Positions 17,706 to 27,735 of a DNA stretch of 64,000 bases are shown here, one piece after another; the first letter of the stretch is position 1, and each line of letters begins with the position of its first letter. The position numbers and the translations under genes were made by a program. Under the pieces are notes generated by a model, which was not told the origin of the DNA, did no database searches, and worked only from the letters and a program-made list of their open reading frames with translations. Source of the DNA: Acetobacter aceti. Lineage in GTDB: Bacteria; Pseudomonadota; Alphaproteobacteria; Acetobacterales; Acetobacteraceae. The DNA lies in NCBI RefSeq assembly GCF_002005445.1, contig NZ_CP014692.1, positions 124,001 to 188,000 of the forward strand, given 5' to 3'.

Positions 17706-18269
17706 GTGAAGAGACAGCGCAGGGATATGGCTGGTATGACAGGACAGTTCGGGTTTTACGGCAAGCTTCCCGTCCGGGGGGATTTCGTCAGGCGCGGTCT
17801 GTCCGAGGGCGTTGTGTCCGGCTGGCACGAATGGATCTGCCGTAACTTTGCCTATGCGCGGACAGCCGTGGCTTCGGAGTGGGAAAAAGGCTGGCTTGTA
17901 GCCCCTGTCTGGAGATTTTCCCTGCCGTCGGGACAGCTCACCGATATGGCCGTATCGGGGCTCGTCATGCCGAGCGTGGACAAGGTCGGACGTTATTTTC
18001 CTTTTCTGGTCTGTGTGGAGGGAGAGGCAGTGATTCCGCAGAATGACATGGTCTGGGATGAGGTCGAACTGTTCTGCAGAGAGGCCCTGATGTACGATCA
18101 GGATCCAGAGGTTCTTCTGGCCCGTATTCAGACCCTTGTGCCGTCGGCTGGAGAGATTCCATCGGATGGCATGTGGTTCACTGAGGGAAATGACTCCATT
18201 CCGGCGCAGACTCTTGTCTGCCCGGGCCTTCCCGAACAGGAGGCATTTGTGAAACTTTTCTGGGCATGA
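17706..18269 (+). CDS. tagF: T6SS regulator TagF (ImpM family)
   Basis: The signature GFYGKLPVRGDFVRRGL near the N-terminus marks the TagF/ImpM family, which acts after translation to repress T6SS firing in Pseudomonas and Agrobacterium. The 187-residue length is normal for a stand-alone TagF. GTG 17706 directly abuts the tssM stop; in-frame ATG at 17727 and 17736 are alternatives, and 17736, ten bases after AGGGA, would fit the family start best. The gene overlaps the phosphatase gene by four bases. In Agrobacterium the two functions are fused in one protein, so a joint role is likely here. Confidence 0.87.
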   Translation: MKRQRRDMAGMTGQFGFYGKLPVRGDFVRRGLSEGVVSGWHEWICRNFAYARTAVASEWEKGWLVAPVWRFSLPSGQLTDMAVSGLVMPSVDKVGRYFPFLVCVEGEAVIPQNDMVWDEVELFCREALMYDQDPEVLLARIQTLVPSAGEIPSDGMWFTEGNDSIPAQTLVCPGLPEQEAFVKLFWA

Positions 18270-18997
18270 CTGAAACCCTCAAATACTCTGCATCCACGCA
18301 TCAGGGTACAGTCAGGGGAGAAAATCAGGACGCTTTTCTGTGTCGGCCGGACATGCGTGTGTTTGCTGTCGCTGATGGCGCAGGCGGTCATGACGACGGA
18401 CGATGGGCTGCCAGCCGGGTTGTGGATTGTCTTGGAGCCCTGCCTCAGGGGCTGACACCGAAGGCTTTGATGGTGCATGCCCGGCATCGCCTGACCATGG
18501 CTCATGAGCAACTGCTTCTGGAGGCTGGCCGACGGGGCAGCAAAAAGGGCATGGCGTCCACGGTTGTCGTGCTTATTCTGACTGAGGAATACTTCGTCTG
18601 TCTGTGGGTCGGGGATTCAAGAATTTATCTTCTGCGTGATGGTGAACTTTCACAGGTGACGAAAGATCACTCGCATGCACAGGCGCTTGTTGATGCTGGC
18701 CTGCTGCGGGCAGAGGATATGGAGTGTCATCCGCAGGCCAATGTTGTCACCCGGGCGATCGGGGCGGGAGGGCAGCCGATCCGGATTGACAAGGTGACAG
18801 GGCCACTCCTGCCTTTCGACCGGTTCCTTCTGTGCTCAGATGGTTTGACGAAAGCTGTCAATGAAAGGGATATTCTGAGCTGCCTCGAAACCGGGAGCGG
18901 TTCTGCGGAGCTTCTGGTGCAGACCGCTCTTCTCCGCCATGCGCGTGATAACGTGACGGCAGTTGTTGTAGGCGTTGAGGATGAGGAGACCTGGTGA
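18266..18997 (+). CDS. pppA: T6SS PP2C-type Ser/Thr phosphatase (PppA)
   Basis: The 243-residue protein carries the PP2C metal-binding motifs: RGENQDAFL, VADGAGGHDDG, CSDGLTKAVNERDI and ARDNVTAVVV. It should remove phosphate from the targets of the PpkA-like kinase, switching the T6SS off or resetting it. Its ATG overlaps the tagF stop (ATGA). It is the last gene of the T6SS block; downstream is non-coding, and the next gene is on the other strand. Confidence 0.92.
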   Translation: MTETLKYSASTHQGTVRGENQDAFLCRPDMRVFAVADGAGGHDDGRWAASRVVDCLGALPQGLTPKALMVHARHRLTMAHEQLLLEAGRRGSKKGMASTVVVLILTEEYFVCLWVGDSRIYLLRDGELSQVTKDHSHAQALVDAGLLRAEDMECHPQANVVTRAIGAGGQPIRIDKVTGPLLPFDRFLLCSDGLTKAVNERDILSCLETGSGSAELLVQTALLRHARDNVTAVVVGVEDEETW

Positions 18998-19375
18998 GGC
19001 GGAATTTTTCGTATATCTGAAGCTATGCTGCTGGAGAATCTCCAGCGGAAACATGGAAAATCTGCGTTTGATCGCTTCGACGTAACACGCACCTGCCAGT
19101 GTCATTTTTGAACGAAAATGGACCATCCGCAGTAATACAGCATGTTTTCTCTCACTGCGCCGTGTTCAACTCATAACGCTTGATCCGCATCCATCCGTTC
19201 CGCGTATCTACACAGAGACCTGCGAAGCAGCGATCAGAGTATTGGGGAATCCTGATGTCGATCGGGCCTGAAGAAGGACCGCCCCATCCCTGTAAGAGAG
19301 TGGAAAGCGCAGCCTTCCCCACTGAGATCCAGACGTCCGTACTCATCTCTTTTCGGTCGCGACACTCGCTCCGCT
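18998..19375. other. Intergenic region after the T6SS block
   Basis: No supported gene in about 380 bases. A short hairpin (stem GCTGGAG/CTCCAGC at 19030-19046, AAT loop) lies 32 bases after the phosphatase stop and could aid termination, but it has no T-tract. A 64-codon minus-strand ORF (19152-19346) was seen; it matches nothing I know and has no clear ribosome site. Even so, it lies just downstream of the secreted unknown gene and cannot be excluded. Confidence 0.35.
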
Positions 19376-20410
19376 CTACGGCGTCATTTCCATGAAAATC
19401 TGGCTTTCCGTGTTGATCCCGTCCGCCGGGCGACCACCGGGTTCGTCAGCGCCCATCGTCCTCACGCCGTGAATCAGACAATCTCCTTTATGCACAAGGA
19501 TCGGGTCCTTTGGCTGCAAGGTGAAGGGTGAATTGGGATACGAGATTCCGTCTCCCTTGAGATAGACGGTGTGTAATGTTGTGGTCTGGGGCTCGAACAT
19601 GAATGCATCCAGAGCGGGATTGTCCGAATAGGTGCCGTCATGTGGAAACTGCGGGCAGCCGCCATGTTCGACAAAGACGGAATGCGAGACGACCCACCAG
19701 TGCAGCGGAGCCCGGAAGACGGACCCCGGTCCGGTGACGGCTGCGACATTGCCGTCAATTGAGAGAATCCTTGTGTCTTGAGGCGCATGATAGACCCTGT
19801 AGGCAGTTTCATGCCTTTGTGGGGACATCAGGAACTCGTCAGCCATTGCGCCACTGAGTTCGAGTCGTTGGGGAGATGGCTGCGTAGGCGTGGTGATGAC
19901 GTGCAGATGTGCCGTCATCGTATAAGGTTTGCCGGCAAAATCCGAGCCGTCGAGAATGACAAACAGGCAGCTCGTCAGTGGAAACGGCTTGGCGAGATGA
20001 ATGTTGACTGGAATGCGCTGATGATCAGGCGCGTTCTGTTTGACGATCGGCGCCGCCAGCGTGACGCTTGGAAAATGTGCATTGATGGCCGGATAATCCC
20101 CGACATCCTGTGCATGCGTGGGGCACGCGGCAGACGTGCTCATATGCAGGGAGATCAGGGCTTCACTGAAATGATCCGAGGGGGAATTTGTCTCCACATA
20201 GCCGCTGATGCCGACAAGACTCTGTCCGGGTGGGAGGTGAAAAGGATATAGCGGTTTGCGTGTCAGTCCTCTGGTCACTGTCGTGATGGATGCATCCGCG
20301 TCTATTCCGTCGTCCGTCGCCTGCGCTGTGCCGGGGAAGCAGTTGATCGACAGACAGGAGAGAAGGACAATCGGCAGAAGAGTCGTCTTCCGGACAGTGT
20401 CGGACATCAT
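19376..20410 (-). CDS. Secreted protein of unknown function, two similar domains
   Basis: I do not recognise the family. The product (344 residues) opens with a classic signal peptide (VRKTTLLPIVLLSCLSINCFPGTAQA), so it is exported. The mature part seems to be made of two similar halves: each starts with a short strand pattern around GQSLVGISGYV (first) and TRILSIDGNV (second), has an SxxxxHxxxS/W core with a CP pair, and ends in a CLFVIL / CLIHGV strand. This suggests a duplicated beta-sandwich. Stand-alone gene on the minus strand next to the T6SS; no link to secretion is shown. The first of two tandem ATGs is taken as the start. Confidence 0.65.
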   Translation of the reverse strand: MMSDTVRKTTLLPIVLLSCLSINCFPGTAQATDDGIDADASITTVTRGLTRKPLYPFHLPPGQSLVGISGYVETNSPSDHFSEALISLHMSTSAACPTHAQDVGDYPAINAHFPSVTLAAPIVKQNAPDHQRIPVNIHLAKPFPLTSCLFVILDGSDFAGKPYTMTAHLHVITTPTQPSPQRLELSGAMADEFLMSPQRHETAYRVYHAPQDTRILSIDGNVAAVTGPGSVFRAPLHWWVVSHSVFVEHGGCPQFPHDGTYSDNPALDAFMFEPQTTTLHTVYLKGDGISYPNSPFTLQPKDPILVHKGDCLIHGVRTMGADEPGGRPADGINTESQIFMEMTP

Positions 20411-20548
20411 GGCGCTGGCTTTCCGCAGAAGAAACGTATGGCCACTTTAGGCTTTTCGCCCGAAGGAAGAAACTGCGGCTGTGCTCATGCCATGAGCAGC
20501 GGCCTTCCGGATTGCGCCCCTGTCATCCTGCGCTAGACTGCGGGCCAG

Positions 20549-23518
20549 ATGTCCGCCGCCTTTCCCTCCCCGTATGAAGCGCCCGCCCTTGTCGCCGGTC
20601 ATGGCTTCTTTTCCTGCCTCACCGTTGACGGAGAGCTGCTGACGCTCAACCGGACGCGGGCCAGGCAGTTCCTGCAGGAGGAAGCGGCGCCCCTCGTCGT
20701 GCATGCCCCGGCGACGGCCCGGATGCTGGGCATGACGCCGCCCGGCCAGCCGGCGCCGTGGTTCGATCTGCTCGAACTTTTCGCCTTTGTGCATCCCGCC
20801 CGCTCCGTCGCGCCAACGCCGCGTGGACTGGCTATCGCGCTTGGTCTTGGCGACCTCGACGGACGGCGGGTCGAAGCCAATACATTGCCCGATCTCGCAG
20901 CCCGTCTGCTGACAGACCTGCGCGCCCTGAAGAACACGTCCTCTCATCCTTTCCTCGCAGCTCTCGCCACCCGTCTGGCGCAGACCGGCTGGATCTGGAG
21001 TGGCGCGGTCATGGAAGCGCTGGAGATCACCGGTCCTCTGTCGCGTGACGCGATGCAGCCCGGCGAAGCGCTCCGGATCTGGGATCAGCTTCTCAAATGG
21101 GAGGACACGGCCCGCCGCCCGCCGCCCGGTTCCAACCCGGTTACACCGGCTGAAGCACGTACCCGGCTGGGACATATCCTTGGCCCTGATGCGGAAGTCC
21201 GTGTGGGGCAGGCTGATTTCGCCGATGTCGCCACGCATGCCTTTGCCCCGCGCGAGGGGATGGGATTCCCGCGCGTCGTGCTGGCGGAGGCTGGAACCGG
21301 CACAGGCAAGACGCTCGGTTATGTCGCTCCCGCCAGCCTCTGGGCCGAGCGCAATGGTGGGGCGGTCTGGATCAGCACCTATACGCGCCATCTCCAGCGC
21401 CAGATCGAAGCGGAAACGGCGCGTCTGTACCCTGATCCCGCCATGCGGCGCAACCATGTGGTGGTTCGGAAAGGGCGTGAGAACTATCTCTGCCTGCTCA
21501 ACATGGAAGAGGCGGTGAACATCGCCCCCACGCGCGGTCCCGGACCGGTGATCGCTCTCGCTCTGCTGGCCCGCTGGGGCATGGCCACAGTTGAGGGGGA
21601 CCTGTTCGGTGGCGATCTGCCCGGCTGGTTCGGGGACATTCTCGGTCATGGCGTGCTGGCCGCCACCGCCGACCGGCGCGGCGAGTGCATCCACGGCGCC
21701 TGCCCGCACTATCAGCGCTGCTTTGTGGAACATTCCATCCGGCGTGCTCAGGACGCTGATCTGGTAATCGCCAATCACGCGCTGGTCATGGCGCAGGCGG
21801 CATGGGCGCAGTCGCAGGGCCTGCCCGCGCTGGAACAGGGTGACCAGCCCGAGGTCGCGCCGGAGGAAGCCGTGCCCGACGAGGACGGTATCCCCACGCG
21901 CTATGTGTTCGACGAAGGTCATCATCTGGCGGACGCGGCGGATGGTGCGTTCGCGCTCGAACTGTCCGGTCTGGAGGCGGCGGAACTCCGGCGCTGGCTG
22001 CTCGGCGCGGAGGGCAGCCGCTCGCGGGCGAGGGGATTGCGCCGCCGTCTTGACGATCTGGTGGCGGGAAATCCGCGTCTTGAGACACCGCTCGATGCCG
22101 CCCTTCTGGCCGCGAAGGCTCTGCCCGCGCCGGGCTGGTCCGGTCGTCTGTGGATCGAACCGCAGACGGACAGGCCGGAAGAGCCGCCTGAACCGGAAGA
22201 TGTGACCGTCTCGCTCTTTCCGTTGCCTGCGGCGGTCCAGCTTGTTGAGCCGGTTATCGACAATCCGACCGAGACGGTGCTGCGGCTGTTGCGCGATCAG
22301 GTGCTGGCCCGCACGGTCGGCAATGGCCCCGCGCGCCGGAATGGCAGCGAATGTGATCTGCATCCGATGATCGACGGGCTTGGCGCGGCAGCGGATACGC
22401 TCGCCCGGGCGCTGAGCCGTATTGCTGAACCGCTTCGTACGCTCGTCAACCGGCTGGAAGACAAGATCCGTGAGGATACGGATAGCCTCGACACCGCCGC
22501 CCGCGCCCGCATTGAGGCGATGATCCGGTCGTTGCAGCGGCGCGCCATCGGGCGTCTCGACGGGTGGGTGTCGATGCTCACCACCTTTTGCACGCCGCCG
22601 GACGAGGTGGGGCCGCCGCAGTTCATCCGCTTCATCCGTCTTGAGGCGCGGGAAGGGCAGAGACGGGGCGAGCAGGATGTCGGCCTGCACCAGCACTGGC
22701 TCGACCCGACGCTGCCGTTCGCCGCCGTGCTGGCCGCGCCCGCGCACGGGCTGCTCATCACCTCCGCGACCCTGCGCGACGAGACTGACACGGATCAGTC
22801 CGCCGAAGCTGAGCAGATATGGGAAGCCGCCGAGGCGCGTGTCGGGGCCAGCCATCTGCCGTCGCCTGCGTTGCGGGCTTCTCTCGCCAGTCCGTTCGAC
22901 TATTCCCGCCAGACCCGCGTGTTCATCGTCAACGATGTCGCGCATGACGATCCTGACACGCTGGCTGCGGCGTTTCAGGCGCTGTTCCTTGCGTCCGGAG
23001 GCGGAGGGCTCGGGCTGTTCACGGCGATCGAGCGGTTGCGGACGGTGCATCGCAAGATCGCGGCGCCTCTGGAAGAGGAGGGCATTCCGCTTTACGCGCA
23101 GCATGTCGATGCGATGGACAACACCACGCTGGTCGACGTGTTCCGCACGGAGACGGACTCCTGCCTGCTTGGCACGGATGCGATGCGCGATGGTGTGGAT
23201 GTGCCGGGTCACGCGCTGCGTCTTGTCGCCTTCGAGCGGGTGCCGTGGCCACGCCCGGATATTCTGCATCGCGAGCGGCGGATGCATCTCTCGCAGGGCA
23301 ATCCGCGTCTTTATGATGACCGGCTGGCGCGTCTGCGACTCAGGCAGGCTTTTGGCCGTCTGATCCGGACGCGCACGGATCGCGGCGTGTTCGTTCTTCT
23401 CGGCCGGCGCACGCCGTCCCGGCTGCTCAGCGCCTTTCCGTCGGGTGTGATTCCACACAGGCTCGGGATTGCCGCAGCGGTGGAAGAGATCAAAACCTTT
23501 TTCGCAGAAGAAAGCTGA
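20549..23518 (+). CDS. dinG: DinG/XPD-like superfamily 2 DNA helicase
   Basis: The 989-residue protein has the SF2 DinG-type motifs: Walker A AGTGTGKT (Lys254), DEGH box at 455-458, LLITSATL (motif III) and a C-terminal RLRQAFGRLIRT motif VI. Between Walker A and DEGH lie four cysteines (YLCLL, ECIHGACP, RCF) placed as in the iron-sulfur domain of XPD-family helicases. It is thus likely a 5'-3' helicase acting on damaged or R-loop DNA. The N-terminal 230 residues precede the helicase domain and include no nuclease motif I could identify. A 1003-codon antisense ORF spans it but is a shadow. Gene symbol by family only. Confidence 0.85.
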   Translation: MSAAFPSPYEAPALVAGHGFFSCLTVDGELLTLNRTRARQFLQEEAAPLVVHAPATARMLGMTPPGQPAPWFDLLELFAFVHPARSVAPTPRGLAIALGLGDLDGRRVEANTLPDLAARLLTDLRALKNTSSHPFLAALATRLAQTGWIWSGAVMEALEITGPLSRDAMQPGEALRIWDQLLKWEDTARRPPPGSNPVTPAEARTRLGHILGPDAEVRVGQADFADVATHAFAPREGMGFPRVVLAEAGTGTGKTLGYVAPASLWAERNGGAVWISTYTRHLQRQIEAETARLYPDPAMRRNHVVVRKGRENYLCLLNMEEAVNIAPTRGPGPVIALALLARWGMATVEGDLFGGDLPGWFGDILGHGVLAATADRRGECIHGACPHYQRCFVEHSIRRAQDADLVIANHALVMAQAAWAQSQGLPALEQGDQPEVAPEEAVPDEDGIPTRYVFDEGHHLADAADGAFALELSGLEAAELRRWLLGAEGSRSRARGLRRRLDDLVAGNPRLETPLDAALLAAKALPAPGWSGRLWIEPQTDRPEEPPEPEDVTVSLFPLPAAVQLVEPVIDNPTETVLRLLRDQVLARTVGNGPARRNGSECDLHPMIDGLGAAADTLARALSRIAEPLRTLVNRLEDKIREDTDSLDTAARARIEAMIRSLQRRAIGRLDGWVSMLTTFCTPPDEVGPPQFIRFIRLEAREGQRRGEQDVGLHQHWLDPTLPFAAVLAAPAHGLLITSATLRDETDTDQSAEAEQIWEAAEARVGASHLPSPALRASLASPFDYSRQTRVFIVNDVAHDDPDTLAAAFQALFLASGGGGLGLFTAIERLRTVHRKIAAPLEEEGIPLYAQHVDAMDNTTLVDVFRTETDSCLLGTDAMRDGVDVPGHALRLVAFERVPWPRPDILHRERRMHLSQGNPRLYDDRLARLRLRQAFGRLIRTRTDRGVFVLLGRRTPSRLLSAFPSGVIPHRLGIAAAVEEIKTFFAEES

Positions 23519-23607
23519 ATACCGGCAAAGGTTCTGTTTCTACGTAAGTTGAGGCACTCTGGGTTTCAACAGAAACGGTTCAGACCAGTCTGCGCCGAAA
23601 GGAATGA

Positions 23608-25203
<1,596 letters not shown>

Positions 25204-25223
25204 GATCGGAAAACGGCTTTTTC

Positions 25224-25252
25224 CCTGCGGGCGTCCGGTCGACTCCCGCAGG
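25224..25252 (+). terminator. Hairpin after aspartate decarboxylase gene
   Basis: CCTGCGGG and CCCGCAGG form an 8-bp stem with a 13-base loop, 20 bases after the stop codon. There is no T-tract, so it may be a weak terminator or an mRNA end stabiliser. Confidence 0.4.
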
Positions 25253-25340
25253 TGGAGAGACTGGTTTAACCCAATGCTAAGTCTTCTCTGTGACCCTTGC
25301 AGCAACGAAAAATCGTTATTTGCAGGGGTTAAACCAATCC

Positions 25341-25619
25341 ATGGAATTTCAGGATCATCATCCGGATAGCGATGTCCGGCAACCCGCGACCGAAGAACTG
25401 GCAGAGCTCAGGGCCTGTATTTCTCGGTTTGCTTCTACTGATCCGGTCATACTTGCCTGGGCGGGTCAGTGTGCCAGTAACCTTGCCGAAGAGGACCAGA
25501 CCACGGAGGACATGATTCGTCTGTCCGCAACAGTGCTCAAGTTTGTTCTGGATCTGGATCTGCAGGCCCGTGCCGCTGTAAGGCGCAGTCTCCCGGCTGA
25601 GTGGTGCGCCTCTCTCTGA
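25341..25619 (+). CDS. Small hypothetical protein
   Basis: No family recognised. ATG 25341 gives 92 residues that are acidic and helical in character (TEELAELRACISRFAS; VLKFVLDLDLQARAAVRRSL), with no signal or membrane segment. An in-frame GTG at 25290 would add 17 residues, but an AGGGG site precedes ATG 25341. It stands alone between the aspartate decarboxylase and P450 genes. The codon composition looks plausible, but the evidence for a real gene is modest. Confidence 0.45.
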   Translation: MEFQDHHPDSDVRQPATEELAELRACISRFASTDPVILAWAGQCASNLAEEDQTTEDMIRLSATVLKFVLDLDLQARAAVRRSLPAEWCASL

Positions 25620-26147
25620 GTGTTCATCATCAGGTATCAGAATGGGCTCGTATAAGGATCTGAAGGGTTCAGCCATGAGTCCTGTGTCTGGAAGACAGGG
25701 CTTCGCGTTGAGCGGGGCGCAGTCCTGGAGGGGCTGTGCTCCTTTGGTCCGGCACAGAGGCTTGGTGGCCGTAAGACTGATAGCGGCGGTAACCGGCAGG
25801 GTTGTCCAGATAACCTTTCTACAGGCTTCATCGGCGAGAATGGTCATAGCGAAGCTGCTTGTCCGATGACAGCTTCTTCCCGTTTGCGATGACACGCAGA
25901 ATGGAATGTTTTCAGTCAGGTTTGCGGCTGTTTGGCGTTTCTGTTTCCTGTCAGCGCTTTGAGCTCTGGCGCATTCCCGAAACAAGCTCCGTGTTCTTTG
26001 CGGTAATCTGGCTGGTGCGGGCGGTCGTCACATAGTGCTGTGATCCTTGTCCGGCAGGGTATGCGCCCCTCGCGTGAAAGCCATGCGCCTTTCAATTGCG
26101 TATCCGTACAACTGGTCGATGAGTCTGTTTGCCGCTATTCCGCAGGG
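25620..26147. other. Intergenic region upstream of the P450 gene
   Basis: About 530 bases without a firmly supported gene. ORFs exist on both strands (for example a 75-codon plus ORF at 25642-25869 and a minus ORF overlapping it), but they contradict each other and lack good ribosome sites. The minus one has a hydrophobic stretch (VIWTTLPVTAAISL) that could pass for a signal peptide. The last 108 bases are in frame with the P450 gene (GTG 26040) and could belong to it. Confidence 0.35.
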
Positions 26148-27503
26148 ATGGCTGTCCTGTTTTCTCCTCCCATGCCAGCGTTGCCGTCAGACGATATAAC
26201 CGGTCTTGGCGTCTTGTTTCGTCTGAAGCGGAACGGGTTTGGAGCCTTTCCCGAGCGCTGTTTCCATGAGCCGGTTCTGTCGTTGCGCGCGTTGGGGAAG
26301 CCCTTGGTGATCGCAGCCGGACCTGAAGCCATTAAGGCGGTTCTCGCCACGGAGGCGGCCTCTTTCCAGCGTTTGCGGATGGGGCGGCGGGTGCTCAGTC
26401 CGATTGTGGGCGAAGGAATTCTCGTCAGTGAAGGAGATGTCTGGCGTCGTCAGAGGCGGGCGATGGCTCCGGCGTTCACGCCCAGAACAGTGCCGACGCT
26501 GGCCAGACATATAGCGGCTTGTGCGGATACAACGCTGCTCCGCATCAGCATAGAAAAGCCTGTCGATGTTTTTGCCCTGACCCAGACTCTCGCGCTCGAT
26601 ATTGCCGCGATGACAATGTTTTCTATGACCAGCGAGACGTTTGGCGTGACATTGCGGAGGATGGTGACATCCTTCATGTCCGGGATCGGCCAGCCTCGCC
26701 CGGCGGATTTCCTGTTGCCGCCGTCAGTGCCGACGCTGACTGACTGGCGACGGAAACACTTCCGGCGACGCTGGGTGACGCTTATTGAGGCGATTATTGC
26801 AGAGCGTCCGCAGAGAGGAACACAGGAGGAGGCCCGCGACCTTTTTGACCTTCTGATGCAGGCGTTTGGCGGGGAGGGAGGACTTGCCGGCCAGGCTGTG
26901 GTGGACGAGGTCGCCACGATGATTGTGGCTGGGCATGAGACCACGGCAACGGCTCTGTTCTGGGCTGTCTGGCTGCTGGCGAATACGCCGGAGTGGCAGG
27001 ACGCCATAGCGGAGGAGGTGCGGCACATCGATCTGTCACCTGATCATGCGGCAGGCGCCTTGTCGCATCTGCCAGTCACGACTTCCGTGGTGCGGGAGGC
27101 GCTGAGGCTTTTTCCGCCAGCGTTCATGACCGGGCGTGAAGCGGTCAGCGATGGTGATCTTTGCGGACAGGCCATTCCACGAGGCGCCATGATCCTGCTG
27201 CCTTTCTGGATGCTGCATAGAAATCCGGCGCTCTGGAAAAATCCTGCGGCGTTCGATCCCGGTCGCTTCCTGAATGGAAAGGAACCGGATCGCTTTACAT
27301 TTCTCCCGTTCGGCGCGGGGCCGCATGTCTGCATCGGGGCACAACTGGCCATGACAGAGGCGGTTCTGGTTCTGGCGCGGCTCGTTCAGCTTTATCGCTT
27401 TAAGGCGGCGGATGAAAAACCGGTTCTGCCGGTTGGTGTTCTTTCCACACGTCCGTCACGTTCCGTGCTGTTCCGATTTTCCCCGCGTTGGAACTGCGGC
27501 TGA
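26148..27503 (+). CDS. Cytochrome P450
   Basis: A complete P450: I-helix AGHETT, ExxR in VVREALRLFPP, and the heme loop FLPFGAGPHVCIGAQLA with the Cys ligand. From ATG 26148 the protein has about 451 residues and begins with the Pro-rich PPMPALPSDD typical of soluble bacterial members; GTG 26040 would give 487. No ferredoxin or reductase gene is adjacent, so electrons must come from partners elsewhere. The substrate cannot be told. The gene is convergent with the catalase gene, with a strong hairpin between. Confidence 0.9.
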   Translation: MAVLFSPPMPALPSDDITGLGVLFRLKRNGFGAFPERCFHEPVLSLRALGKPLVIAAGPEAIKAVLATEAASFQRLRMGRRVLSPIVGEGILVSEGDVWRRQRRAMAPAFTPRTVPTLARHIAACADTTLLRISIEKPVDVFALTQTLALDIAAMTMFSMTSETFGVTLRRMVTSFMSGIGQPRPADFLLPPSVPTLTDWRRKHFRRRWVTLIEAIIAERPQRGTQEEARDLFDLLMQAFGGEGGLAGQAVVDEVATMIVAGHETTATALFWAVWLLANTPEWQDAIAEEVRHIDLSPDHAAGALSHLPVTTSVVREALRLFPPAFMTGREAVSDGDLCGQAIPRGAMILLPFWMLHRNPALWKNPAAFDPGRFLNGKEPDRFTFLPFGAGPHVCIGAQLAMTEAVLVLARLVQLYRFKAADEKPVLPVGVLSTRPSRSVLFRFSPRWNCG

Positions 27504-27532
27504 TCATATCAAGCGCTCTGATCGGGTGCGGT

Positions 27533-27583
27533 TTGGCTGACGGAAGACCTCTTTCAGGGAAAGAAGCCTCCCCCGTCAGCCAA
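27533..27583 (+). terminator. Terminator-like hairpin after the P450 gene
   Basis: TTGGCTGACGG and CCGTCAGCCAA are a perfect 11-bp inverted repeat, with a second small stem (CTTTC/GAAAG) inside the loop, followed by GCGTTTTGTT. It starts 30 bases after the P450 stop and fits a Rho-independent terminator. Confidence 0.65.
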
Positions 27584-27703
27584 GCGTTTTGTTCGGTATT
27601 TATAGAGCACAGAAGCGGAAGGCAGAGCCTGATTCTGCCGTCCATCCGGCTTTTGAGGTGAGACCCGACCGGGACCAAAAGGAACACAAACCTTCTGTGG
27701 GGC

Positions 27704-27721
27704 GCGGGGCGAAGGCCCCGC
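27704..27721 (-). terminator. GC-rich hairpin just after the catalase stop
   Basis: GCGGGGC and GCCCCGC form a 7-bp stem with a GAAG loop, about 15 bases beyond the end of the catalase gene. There is no clear U-tract on the minus strand, so it may end or protect the katE transcript. Confidence 0.4.
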
Positions 27722-27735
27722 AAAACACCCCTGAT

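Noticed and set aside
20447..23458. 1003-codon minus-strand ORF opposite the helicase gene
   Set aside because: It mirrors the DinG-like gene, whose motifs are complete; the antisense protein is Arg/His/Gln-rich nonsense typical of GC-rich shadow frames.
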